Positions 14,830 to 22,894 of a stretch of 23,158 nt of DNA are shown here, in pieces. The notes below the pieces were generated by a model, which did no database searches, had not been told where the DNA came from, and saw only the letters and a list, made by a program, of their open reading frames with translations. Position numbers and translations under genes: made by a program. Source of the stretch: Limnohabitans sp. (GTDB lineage: Bacteria; Pseudomonadota; Gammaproteobacteria; Burkholderiales; Burkholderiaceae_C); NCBI GenBank assembly GCA_018883305.1, contig VEQI01000007.1, forward strand, positions 1-23,158. The letters are read 5' to 3'. How positions within the stretch are numbered: the first letter of the stretch is position 1; each line of letters starts with the position of its first letter.

Positions 14830-15996
14830 ATGAATCATGTTGAACAGGAAGACCACCGCGCCATTCGTGAAGGCGTGGGCGCCGTGGTGCGTCGCTTTGA
14901 CGACGAGTATTGGCTGGCCCGCGATGAAGACGGTGAATTCCCTCGCGCCTTCCATCAAGCCATGGCCGAGGCGGGTTGGCTGGGCATCACCATGCCCACG
15001 GAGTACGGTGGCTCTGGCCTGGGGGTGACGGAAGCCTGCATCATGATGCATGAGGTGTCCAGCCATGGGGGCGGCATGTCCGCCGCCTCCGCCGTGCACA
15101 TCAACCTGTTTGGTCCCCACCCCATTGTGGTGTTTGGGACTCCCGATCAGCGTGCCGCATGGATTCCTCGCCTGATTTCAGGGCAGGACCAATGCTGCTT
15201 CGGCTTCACCGAACCTGACGCCGGCCTCAACACCACCGCCATCAAAACCTTTGCGCAAAAAGTGCCCGGGGGCTATGTGGTGCATGGGCAGAAGGTGTGG
15301 ACGTCCACCGCGCAAGTGGCCAACAAGATCATGCTGTTGACCCGCACCACCAAGCTGGAAGACTGCAAGCGTCCCACGGATGGCATCACCATCTTCTACA
15401 CTGACCTGGACCGCAGCAAGATCGAGGTGCGCAAGATCCCCAAGATGGGACGCAAGTCGGTGGACTCCAATGCCATCTTCATTGACGGCTTGTTCATTCC
15501 CGATTCAGACCGCATCGGGGAGGAAGGTAAGGGCTTTTCCTACATTCTGCACAGCCTCAATCCGGAACGCTTGCTGGTGGCCTCGGAGGCCGTTGGCATG
15601 GGGCAGGATGCGCTGCGCCGCGCCACCCAATACGCGAAAGATCGCGTGGTGTTTGACCGCCCAATTGGCATGAACCAATCCATCCAGCATCCGCTGGCAG
15701 AACGCTGGATGTACCTGGAAGCAGCGTGGGCCATGGTCATGAAAGGCGCCTGGCTGTATGACCACCAGCAACCTTGTGGCGCGGAGGCCAACACCTCCAA
15801 ATTCCTGGGTGCCCGTGCCGGCTACGACGCCTGCTTGCAGTCCGTGTTGACACACGGCGGCTTTGGCTATGCCAAGGAATACCACGTCGAGCGCTTGTTG
15901 CGCGAGGTCACGATCACCCGCATCGCCCCCATCACCGAGCAGCTGATCATGTCGTTCATCGCAGAAAAAGTGCTTGATCTGCCCAAGTCTTACTAA
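14830..15996 (+). CDS. Acyl-CoA dehydrogenase (long-chain/isovaleryl type base position)
   Basis: A 388-residue flavoprotein that oxidises an acyl-CoA to the 2-enoyl-CoA with electrons going to ETF. Visible are GWLGITMPTEYGGSGLG, the FAD-contacting CCFGFTEPDAGLNTTAIKT, GQKVWTSTAQVA and DRVVFDRPIGMNQSIQHPLA. The common C-terminal catalytic glutamate (EGTxE motif) is missing; the matching stretch reads RIAPITEQ. Glu246 in LNPERLLVA occupies the alternative helix position used by long-chain and isovaleryl-CoA dehydrogenases. ATG 14830 was chosen for its GGAG seven bases upstream; an upstream frame to 14794 would run through the inverted repeat. A second dehydrogenase gene follows after 29 bases. 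Ring dehydrogenation of an alicyclic acyl-CoA (AliB-like) is one candidate role. Confidence 0.88.
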   Translation: MNHVEQEDHRAIREGVGAVVRRFDDEYWLARDEDGEFPRAFHQAMAEAGWLGITMPTEYGGSGLGVTEACIMMHEVSSHGGGMSAASAVHINLFGPHPIVVFGTPDQRAAWIPRLISGQDQCCFGFTEPDAGLNTTAIKTFAQKVPGGYVVHGQKVWTSTAQVANKIMLLTRTTKLEDCKRPTDGITIFYTDLDRSKIEVRKIPKMGRKSVDSNAIFIDGLFIPDSDRIGEEGKGFSYILHSLNPERLLVASEAVGMGQDALRRATQYAKDRVVFDRPIGMNQSIQHPLAERWMYLEAAWAMVMKGAWLYDHQQPCGAEANTSKFLGARAGYDACLQSVLTHGGFGYAKEYHVERLLREVTITRIAPITEQLIMSFIAEKVLDLPKSY

Positions 15997-16025
15997 CCCC
16001 TCTATTTCACTCAGGACACGCCGTC

Positions 16026-17189
16026 ATGATCCAACGAGACCTGTTCAATGCCGAGCATGAGGCTTTCCGTGACACGGTGCGTCGCTTCATCGACAAGGAG
16101 ATCGCGCCCTACCATGAGTCTTGGGAAGAACAGGGATTGGTCCCACGTGATCTGTGGCTCAAAGCGGGCGCCGCTGGCATGCTGTGCTGCACGGTCCCCG
16201 AGCAGTACGGCGGTCTGGGCGTGGACTATTTGTTTGATGTGGTGGTCTTTGAAGAAATGGCTCGCTCGGGCTTTACCGGTCCGGGCTTTCTGATTCATTG
16301 CGACCTGGTCGCCACCTACATCAAGTCGTTCGGCACCGAAGCGCAAAAGCAACAATGGCTGCCCAAAATGGTACGCGGCGAGGCCATTGGCTCACTGGGC
16401 ATGACCGAGCCGCATGCGGGCTCTGACCTCAAAGCCATCCGTACGCGCGCTGTGCGTGATGGCGATGACTACATCATCTCCGGTCAGAAAGTATTCATCT
16501 CCAATGGCCAGTTGTGCGACGTCATCGTGCTGGCCACCAAAACCGATTCCAGCGCCGGCGCCAAAGGCGTCACCCTGTTCCTGGTGGACACCAGTCTGCC
16601 CGGCTTTCGTCGCGGCAAGAACCTCAAGAAATTGGGCATGAAAGGACAGGACACCTCGGAGATGTTCTTTGACGAAGTGCGCGTGCCGGCCTCCGCCATG
16701 CTGGGTGAGGAAGGTCAGGGCTTCTCGCTCATGATGACCAAGCTGGCGCAGGAACGGCTGGCGCAGGCCATTCGCTCCGCCACCGTGTGTGAGACCGTGA
16801 TCGACTACACCTTGGCGTATGTGGCCGAGCGCAAGGCGTTCAACCAGACCATTGCCGATTTTCAAAACACCCAGTTCAAACTGGCAGAACTCAAGACGGA
16901 AGCCGTCGTGGGACGCACCTTCACCGACAAATGCATTCAGTTATTCATGCAAGACAAGCTGGACGCTGTGGACGCCGCCATGGCCAAGATGTGGCTGAGC
17001 AACCTGCACTGCAAGGTGGTGGATGAGTGCCTGCAACTGTTTGGCGGCTGGGGCTACATGTGGGAATACCCCATTGCGCGCGCCTATGCCGATGCACGAA
17101 TCGTCAAAATCGCCGGTGGATCGATCGAAGTGATGAAGCACATCATTGGTCGACACATGTTGTCCGACTATCGACGTCAGTCCACCTAG
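16026..17189 (+). CDS. Acyl-CoA dehydrogenase (LCAD-like)
   Basis: A 387-residue acyl-CoA dehydrogenase. It has CCTVPEQYGGLGVDYLFDVV, the flavin-binding GSLGMTEPHAGSDLKAIRT, GQKVFISNGQLCDVIVLA, KKLGMKGQDTSEMFFDEVRV and RKAFNQTIADFQNTQFKLAE. Near the C-terminus IAGGSIEVMK stands where EGTxE is common. Glu243 in KLAQERLAQA is the likely base, as in long-chain acyl-CoA dehydrogenase. It would introduce the 2,3 double bond in the ring acid or in the chain left after ring opening. It follows the other dehydrogenase by 29 bases and precedes the dienoyl-reductase-like SDR by 19 bases. The two dehydrogenases are clearly different in sequence, so they probably act on different intermediates; a heteromer is possible but less likely because each keeps its own base. 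Confidence 0.9.
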   Translation: MIQRDLFNAEHEAFRDTVRRFIDKEIAPYHESWEEQGLVPRDLWLKAGAAGMLCCTVPEQYGGLGVDYLFDVVVFEEMARSGFTGPGFLIHCDLVATYIKSFGTEAQKQQWLPKMVRGEAIGSLGMTEPHAGSDLKAIRTRAVRDGDDYIISGQKVFISNGQLCDVIVLATKTDSSAGAKGVTLFLVDTSLPGFRRGKNLKKLGMKGQDTSEMFFDEVRVPASAMLGEEGQGFSLMMTKLAQERLAQAIRSATVCETVIDYTLAYVAERKAFNQTIADFQNTQFKLAELKTEAVVGRTFTDKCIQLFMQDKLDAVDAAMAKMWLSNLHCKVVDECLQLFGGWGYMWEYPIARAYADARIVKIAGGSIEVMKHIIGRHMLSDYRRQST

Positions 17190-17208
17190 CCCCTGTCAGG
17201 AGCCTCAC

Positions 17209-18111
17209 ATGACCCCATCCATTTTTCGCGACGATGTGCTTGCCGGCAAACGCATCCTGATCACTGGCGGCGGCACGGGCCTGGGCAAAGAGCTGGCGCG
17301 CGCTTTTGTCTCACGTGGCGCCGCCGTCTACATCTGCGGGCGTCGACAGGCCGTGTTGGACGCAGCGGTGTCCGAGCTCACGGCCGAAGCTGCGCACGGC
17401 GGTTCCGTGCAGGCCATGATCTGCGACGTGCGCGACGCCACGCAGATTGAAGCCATGATTGACACCATCTGGGCCGACGGTCCCTTGACGGGTCTGGTCA
17501 ATAACGCCGCGGCCAACTTCATTGCACCTTCGGTGGAGATCAGTCCACGCGGGTTTGAAGCCGTGCGCTCGACGGTGATGGATGGCGCCTTGTACGCCAC
17601 CCTGGCTTGCGGGCGTCGTTGGATCGAGGCTGGCCTGCACGGCTCGGTGGTGAGCATGCTGGTCACCTGGGTCTGGACCGGCTCGCCCTATGTGCTGCCC
17701 TCCACCATGGCCAAGACCGCCGTGCATGGCATGACCATGTCACTGGCGGTGGAGTGGGGCCGACATGGCATTCGCGTCAACGCCGTTGCGCCGGGCCCCT
17801 TCCCCACCGAAAGCGCCTGGGAAAAACTTGCCCCCATCCCGAAGGCACACGTGGGCGCCGCTTCAGACAAGGACGTGCCCCTGGGCCGCTATGGACAAAT
17901 GCCCGAGCTCTGCAATCTGCTGACCTTCCTTCAATCCGATGGCTGCGACTACATCACCGGCGCCACCATCCCCATTGATGGTGGCCACCACCTGGCCGCC
18001 CCCAGCACCTTTGCGGAACTGGGGCAATTGACACCACAGGACTGGGCCGATGCCAAGGCCGTGGTGCGGGCACGCGCGGTGCAAGAGAAATCTCAGCGCA
18101 GCTCGGGCTGA
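17209..18111 (+). CDS. SDR-family 2,4-dienoyl-CoA reductase-like protein
   Basis: A 300-residue SDR with TGGGTGLGKELA at the cofactor loop and LVNNAAANFIAP. The catalytic tyrosine position of Y-x3-K is Ser165 with Lys169 (PSTMAKTAVHGM), followed by LAVEWGRHGIRVNAVAPGPF. Replacement of Tyr by Ser, the AEWG-like segment and the NNAA motif are characteristic of the mitochondrial/peroxisomal DECR branch, which reduces 2,4-dienoyl-CoAs with NADPH. Such a step would be needed if dehydrogenation of an unsaturated ring or chain makes a dienoyl-CoA. The ATG is 19 bases after the dehydrogenase stop, with AGGAG seven bases upstream. A longer frame from 17146 overlaps the previous gene and is rejected. 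The dienoyl-reductase activity is inferred from the motif pattern. Confidence 0.82.
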   Translation: MTPSIFRDDVLAGKRILITGGGTGLGKELARAFVSRGAAVYICGRRQAVLDAAVSELTAEAAHGGSVQAMICDVRDATQIEAMIDTIWADGPLTGLVNNAAANFIAPSVEISPRGFEAVRSTVMDGALYATLACGRRWIEAGLHGSVVSMLVTWVWTGSPYVLPSTMAKTAVHGMTMSLAVEWGRHGIRVNAVAPGPFPTESAWEKLAPIPKAHVGAASDKDVPLGRYGQMPELCNLLTFLQSDGCDYITGATIPIDGGHHLAAPSTFAELGQLTPQDWADAKAVVRARAVQEKSQRSSG

Positions 18112-18153
18112 GTGCAGGCATACCCGCGGTGACATTGGGATAGAGACCATCCC

Positions 18154-19710
18154 ATGAACTTTCAAGACCTGCGCCGTCACGCTACGGAAGACCCGGCTCG
18201 GCTGGCGTTGTCCACTCAAGACAGGTCGCTGACCTACGGCGAAATGGAGTCACACGCCAACCGCCTGGCGCATGTGTTGCGCGCCCTGGGCCTGCAGCGT
18301 GGCGATCACGTCGTCAGCCTGATGGGTAACGAACCCGATGTGCTGGCCCTGGCCTGGGCGTGCTGGCGCAGCGGCGTGTACCTCACGCCCATGTCCACGT
18401 ATCTCACCGCATCGGAACTGGCTTATCTGGTCACGGATTCGGATGCGCGCGCCGTGTTCACCAGTGCGCGTCAGCAGACCCTGGCGCAGGCGCTTCAAGC
18501 CTCGCTGACAGTCGGTACGTGTCGCTGGCTGGTGACCGATGGTGAGTTCCCGGGATTTGAGTCGTTGGTGCCGTTGCTTGCCAGCGCCAGCGATCAACCT
18601 TGCTCCGATGAAACACCCGGCGCCTTGATGATGTACACCTCGGGTACCACAGGCGCCCCCAAGGGTGTCATTCGTCCCTTGTTGCCACCTGACTGGCACG
18701 GCACACCGCCCTTCGCCGCTGATTTGCACACGCTGTTCGGATTGGCCGGCGCTGACGTGCGCTATCTGTCCACCGCGCCGCTTTATCACGCCGCGGCCTT
18801 GCGCTGTGCCCTGGCGGTCACGGCAGGTGGCGGCTGGGTCTATGTGATGGACCGGTTTGATGCCTCCACCGCGCTGGATCTGCTGGCGAGCGAGCGCATC
18901 ACCCACAGCCAGTGGGTGCCCACCATGTTTCAACGGCTGCTGGCCCTGCCCCTTGAACGTCGCCAGGCGCTGCATGCCCCCGCTCACACCACCGCCTTGC
19001 ATGGCGCGGCCCCCTGCCCGCCCGCCGTCAAGCAAGCCATGATCGACTGGTGGGGGCCCATTCTGCTGGAGTACTACTCAGGCAGTGAAGGCATTGGCTT
19101 GACACTGATCGACTCGCACGACGCCTTGAAACATCCCGGGTCGGTGGGCCGTGCACGCAAGGGAACGATCCACATCGTGGGGAGCAACGACGAAGCGCTG
19201 CCTGCGGGACAAACCGGCGTGGTGTATTTCTCCGGCGTAGCGCCATTCCAATATCACAAGGCGCCCGACAAAACCGCCCAACGCACGCACCCTCAAGGTT
19301 GGCAAACCTTTGGCGACATCGGCCATGTGGATACCGAAGGCTATCTGTACCTCACGGATCGGGCCGACGACATGATCATCTCCGGTGGCGTCAATTTGTA
19401 TCCACAGGAAATTGAACAGGTGCTGCGCCAGTTGCCGGAAGTATGGGACTGTGCCGTGGTGGGCTTCCCCGATCCCGAATTCGGCGAGCGCCCGGTCGCC
19501 TTTGTGGTGGCAGATCGCGCCACTGGTCTCGCCCTCGATGCCTTGCGTCAACGCCTGACTGAGCACTGCGCACAGCAACTGGGGCGGCTCAAGCGGCCCG
19601 ATCGATTTGAATTCACGAACGAGCTACCCTACTCACCCAGCGGTAAAGTGTTGCGGCGTCAGTTGCGCGCCTCGGGATCTTTGCACACTGCGCCGCAGTC
19701 CAGGCGTTGA
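18154..19710 (+). CDS. AMP-dependent acyl-CoA ligase (FadD-like)
   Basis: A 518-residue ANL-family ligase that activates a carboxylic acid to its CoA thioester. It shows the ATP loop MMYTSGTTGAPKGVI (residues about 159-172), the A5 motif YYSGSEG, A8 YLTDRADDMIISGGVNLYPQEIE, and the catalytic Lys498 in LPYSPSGKVLRRQ. The start is ATG 18154, 42 bases after the SDR gene. The subfamily (FadD13/FadD19-like) handles fatty, aromatic or steroid-type acids, so it is the natural entry enzyme for an imported alicyclic or side-chain acid. It is the last gene of the catabolic run; 178 bases without a gene follow. The acid it activates is unknown. Confidence 0.88.
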   Translation: MNFQDLRRHATEDPARLALSTQDRSLTYGEMESHANRLAHVLRALGLQRGDHVVSLMGNEPDVLALAWACWRSGVYLTPMSTYLTASELAYLVTDSDARAVFTSARQQTLAQALQASLTVGTCRWLVTDGEFPGFESLVPLLASASDQPCSDETPGALMMYTSGTTGAPKGVIRPLLPPDWHGTPPFAADLHTLFGLAGADVRYLSTAPLYHAAALRCALAVTAGGGWVYVMDRFDASTALDLLASERITHSQWVPTMFQRLLALPLERRQALHAPAHTTALHGAAPCPPAVKQAMIDWWGPILLEYYSGSEGIGLTLIDSHDALKHPGSVGRARKGTIHIVGSNDEALPAGQTGVVYFSGVAPFQYHKAPDKTAQRTHPQGWQTFGDIGHVDTEGYLYLTDRADDMIISGGVNLYPQEIEQVLRQLPEVWDCAVVGFPDPEFGERPVAFVVADRATGLALDALRQRLTEHCAQQLGRLKRPDRFEFTNELPYSPSGKVLRRQLRASGSLHTAPQSRR

Positions 19711-19888
19711 AATTGAAGCACCTCCCCACTGAACAGATGGCGAGTACGCCGCACTCTGGCGACATCCCCTCTTGCATGGCGCACACACTCAGGCTATCTT
19801 GCAGCAGTCGGGACGATCAACGCCTGGAGATCGAGACGCTGATCTGCACCGGCGTGGTACACACATTGCCTGCACCAGGAGCATCTGC
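19711..19888 (+). other. Intergenic gap before the tandem Bug receptor genes
   Basis: No convincing gene is present; a small frame from 19707 has no recognisable features. A weak promoter-like pair, TTGCAT (19772-19777) and TATCTT (19795-19800), has 17-base spacing but matches the consensus at only 3 and 4 of 6 positions. AGGAG at 19877-19881 is the ribosome site of the next gene. I see no strong terminator hairpin, so read-through from the ligase gene is possible. Confidence 0.35.
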
Positions 19889-20848
19889 ATGAAATATCGT
19901 CGCGTCTTTATTGGGCTGTGGGGTTGGCTGCTGGCTTGCGCATTGCAAGCCCAGACCTATCCGCAAAAGCCGGTGCGCATCATCGTGCCCTACGCAGCGG
20001 GTCAAGGGACTGATATTGCCTCACGCTACTTGGCCGATGAACTCTCCAAAGTGGTCAACCAGGCATTCGTGATCGACAACCGACCAGGTGCAGGCGGCAA
20101 CATCGGCACCCAGTTAGCGGCCAAGTCCGCACCAGACGGCTACACGTTGATGGTGGGCACCAATGCCACACATGCCGCCAACGCCTATCTTTACGCCAAC
20201 CCGGGTTTCGATCCTCAAGCCGACTTCGAACCGATTGCCATGGTGGGCATTCTGCCCCTGGTCTATGTCACCCAACCAGGCAACCCCATCTCCTCCATCC
20301 CCGAGCTCACCAACGCCTCGCAAGCGCGCCCTGAGCGCTTGACCGTGGCCATCTCCACCACCACATGTCGCATGGCGCATGAGTTGTACAAGAGCCGCGC
20401 GCCTGCACCGCTGTTTCCGGTGGATTTCAAGGGCAGCACACAATCCATCACGGCACTGGTGGGCGGTCATGTGGACTACATGGTGGACACCGTCGCGTCC
20501 TTGCGTTCGCAGATCACCAGCGGCCAGTTGAAAGCGCTGGGGGTGACCTCGGCCAAGTCCAGCCGCATGCTGCCTGGCGTGAAGTCATTGGCCGAACAAG
20601 GCGTCCAGGGGTATGAGCTGGTGGGCTGGACGGTATTGTTCGCCCCTAAAGGCGTGCCCCCGGAGGTCTCGCAGGTGCTGTCGGCGGCCACGGCCAAAAT
20701 GCTGGCACGCCCTGAAGTGCAAGACAAGCTGATGCAATTAGGCATTGACCCGCAAATCAAGTCCGGGCCTGAACTCAAGGCTTTCGTCGACGCAGAAAAA
20801 GACAAATGGGGACGCTTGATTGCGGCTGCCAAGATTCAACCCAACTGA
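19889..20848 (+). CDS. Bug-family tripartite tricarboxylate transporter substrate-binding protein
   Basis: A 319-residue periplasmic solute receptor of the Bug family. An N-terminal Sec signal peptide (KYRRVFIGLWGWLLACALQA, residues 2-21) precedes TYPQKPVRIIVPYAAGQGTDIASR, the Bug opening motif. IDNRPGAGGNIGTQLAAKSAPDG follows, the segment that binds the ligand carboxylate in this family. The ATG at 19889 has AGGAG seven bases upstream; longer frames lack a signal peptide. It is followed after nine bases by a second Bug gene. No TctA/TctB membrane genes are in the window, so the receptor either uses a transporter encoded elsewhere or acts as a sensor. Ligands of Bug proteins are usually small carboxylates; the one here is not known. 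Confidence 0.9.
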   Translation: MKYRRVFIGLWGWLLACALQAQTYPQKPVRIIVPYAAGQGTDIASRYLADELSKVVNQAFVIDNRPGAGGNIGTQLAAKSAPDGYTLMVGTNATHAANAYLYANPGFDPQADFEPIAMVGILPLVYVTQPGNPISSIPELTNASQARPERLTVAISTTTCRMAHELYKSRAPAPLFPVDFKGSTQSITALVGGHVDYMVDTVASLRSQITSGQLKALGVTSAKSSRMLPGVKSLAEQGVQGYELVGWTVLFAPKGVPPEVSQVLSAATAKMLARPEVQDKLMQLGIDPQIKSGPELKAFVDAEKDKWGRLIAAAKIQPN

Positions 20849-20857
20849 GCTGTTGTC

Positions 20858-21841
20858 ATGAACCATCCCCTGCGCCGTTCCCTTCTGACCGCTGGTGCCG
20901 CCCTGCTGGCCACGCCCTTGCTGGGACGTGCCCAGTCAAACTGGCCCAGCAAACCCATTCGCGTGGTCTCGGCCGGCTCACCCGGCGGCAGCAGTGATGT
21001 CTATGTGCGCATCATCGAAAACCGCATGCGCGAGCGTCTGGGACAGCCCTTCGTGCTGGACAACAAACCGGGTGCAGGTGGCATGACCGCAGCGGGCATC
21101 GTCTCCAATGCACCGCCGGATGGGCACACGTTGTTCATCAGCAATCTGGCCACCAATGCCATTGGTCTGCACCTCTACAAAAAACCCAGTTTCGACCCCA
21201 GCAAGGACTTGCCAGCCGTGGCCCGTATCGCCACGATGTCCAATGCGGTGGCCGTGCGCGCGGACTCGGGTCTGCAGAATTTGCAACAGCTGATCGCCGC
21301 CCTCAAGTCGGGCAAGGCACGTCCGTTTTACGGCTCTGCTGGCGTGGGCACCTCGTCTCAGCTCACGGGTCACATGCTGGGCAAGGCCATGGGCATGGAA
21401 CTCAACCATGTGCCCTACAAGGGCACCGCCGCCAATCTCAACGCTTTGCTGGCGGGTGAGATCACCTTCAGCGCGGACAACCTGCCGCTGTACCTGCCGC
21501 ATGTGAAAGCGGGCACGCTGAAGGTGCTGGCCGTCACGCAAGCCAAGCGTTTGGACACGCATCCCGAGTTGCCCACGGTGATGGAGTCCACCGGCTGGAC
21601 GGGGTTTGACATTTACTCCTGGTATGGGCTGTCCGCCTCCACGGGGACGCCGCCCGACATTCTGGAGCGACTGGGCAACGAGGTAGTGGCCACCTTGAAA
21701 GAGCCCGCCATTGCCGACAAGATTCGAGACACCGGTGCCGACCCTGCGGGTCTGGGTCACCTGGCCTACCGTGACTTCATCCAGCAGGAAATTCGCAAGT
21801 GGCAGTCCATTGTGGTCTCTTCTGGGGCCAGTGCGGATTGA
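20858..21841 (+). CDS. Bug-family substrate-binding protein with a twin-arginine-like signal
   Basis: A 327-residue periplasmic receptor. The N-terminus MNHPLRRSLLTAGAALLA has two arginines followed by a hydrophobic stretch that resembles a Tat signal, ending near GRAQ. The mature part has SNWPSKPIRVVSAGSPGGSSD, LDNKPGAGGMTAAGIVSNAPPDG and HVPYKGTAANLNALLAGEI, all typical Bug landmarks. The gene begins nine bases after the previous stop, so the two receptors are co-transcribed. The two proteins are clearly divergent from each other, so this is not a recent duplication. It converges with the minus-strand Bug gene at 21884, with only 42 bases between stops. The ligand is unknown. Confidence 0.9.
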   Translation: MNHPLRRSLLTAGAALLATPLLGRAQSNWPSKPIRVVSAGSPGGSSDVYVRIIENRMRERLGQPFVLDNKPGAGGMTAAGIVSNAPPDGHTLFISNLATNAIGLHLYKKPSFDPSKDLPAVARIATMSNAVAVRADSGLQNLQQLIAALKSGKARPFYGSAGVGTSSQLTGHMLGKAMGMELNHVPYKGTAANLNALLAGEITFSADNLPLYLPHVKAGTLKVLAVTQAKRLDTHPELPTVMESTGWTGFDIYSWYGLSASTGTPPDILERLGNEVVATLKEPAIADKIRDTGADPAGLGHLAYRDFIQQEIRKWQSIVVSSGASAD

Positions 21842-21883
21842 CGTCTTTCACGTGGGGTGAAACATTGTTGTGCGAACACCACC

Positions 21884-22858
21884 TCACTCGGGCAGCAAAC
21901 CAATTTCTTTGGCCACCCCGTTCCAGCGCTCATGCTCACGGCGCAGAAAGCTGCCCGTGGCCTCCACGCCACCCAGGGGCTCGGCGATGGGTCCCATGGT
22001 GGCCATGCGCTGCGCCACATCGGCATCCGCCAGCAACGTGTCCAGTTCCTTGCTCATGCGCTGCACGGCCTCCGCGGGCGTGCCCGCTGGGGCCACCACA
22101 GCAAACCAGCCCACCATGTCAAAACCGGGCAACAGCTCGGACAGGGCCGACACCTGGTCCCAACCGGCCACACGTCTGGCCGAGGTGACCGCCAGAAAAC
22201 GCAACCGCCCCTGACGCACCAGTTGTGCGGTGGAAGCCATGTCTGCCACCACGGCATCCGCGTGCCCACCCATCACATCCTGCACCGCCGCCCCCACCGA
22301 GGCATACCCCACCAGGTTGGCCTGCATGGCTGCTCGTGTCTGGATCAGGCGAGCAATGATGCCGCCAAAGGTGCGTGGCCCCTCATTGGCCAGCGACAGC
22401 TTGCCCGGATCGGCCTTGGAGCGGGCGATAAGTTCCTGCATGGACTGCAAAGGTGAATCGGCTTTCACCAACACAGCAAAAGGACTCTTGGCCACAAACG
22501 CCACGGGCACAAAATCTTTCTCGGGGTCGTAGGGCAGGGTCTTGAACAAATGCTTGTTCGTGACCAGGGCCGCCGTGGTGGCGAAATAAAAGGTGTAGCC
22601 ATCAGCGGGTGAACGCGCGGCGGCTTGTGCGCCGATGATGTTTTGTCCGCCGGGTTTGTTCTCCACCACCAATGCCTGGCCCAGTGACCTGGCCAGACGA
22701 TCCCCCAGCAAGCGCGCCACGTTGTCTGGCCCGGAACCCGGTGGCTGCGACAAAATGAATTTGACGGGCTTGTCGGGCCAGGCGCTGCGCACCTGTGCCC
22801 ACCCCTGGGGCAGCGCCAAGGCCAGCACGCTGGCCTGAATGAAGTCTCTGCGTTGCAT
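21884..22858 (-). CDS. Bug-family substrate-binding protein with a probable Tat signal
   Basis: A 324-residue periplasmic receptor on the minus strand. MQRRDFIQASVLALALPQGWAQ is a good twin-arginine signal (RRDFIQ) followed by a cleavable hydrophobic stretch. SAWPDKPVKFILSQPPGSGPDN, VENKPGGQNIIGAQAAARSPADG and ADMASTAQLVRQGRLRFLAVTS are Bug-family landmarks. GGAG precedes the ATG by eight bases. The gene lies 36 bases downstream of the truncated FAD monooxygenase gene, so it probably belongs to that operon and may import the monooxygenase's aromatic substrate (inference). The normal length suggests an intact protein. Confidence 0.9.
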   Translation of the reverse strand: MQRRDFIQASVLALALPQGWAQVRSAWPDKPVKFILSQPPGSGPDNVARLLGDRLARSLGQALVVENKPGGQNIIGAQAAARSPADGYTFYFATTAALVTNKHLFKTLPYDPEKDFVPVAFVAKSPFAVLVKADSPLQSMQELIARSKADPGKLSLANEGPRTFGGIIARLIQTRAAMQANLVGYASVGAAVQDVMGGHADAVVADMASTAQLVRQGRLRFLAVTSARRVAGWDQVSALSELLPGFDMVGWFAVVAPAGTPAEAVQRMSKELDTLLADADVAQRMATMGPIAEPLGGVEATGSFLRREHERWNGVAKEIGLLPE

Positions 22859-22894
22859 GCGGGTCTCCTGGTGATAGGGGGTGAGGTGAAGGGG

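Noticed and set aside
19707..19892. A 61-codon frame between the ligase and the first Bug gene
   Set aside because: No ribosome site beyond overlap with the ligase end, no recognisable features, and it overlaps the start of the Bug gene.
21842..21883. TTCAC-GTGGG-GTGAA as a terminator between the converging Bug genes
   Set aside because: The stem is five base pairs and no T-run follows; too weak to call.
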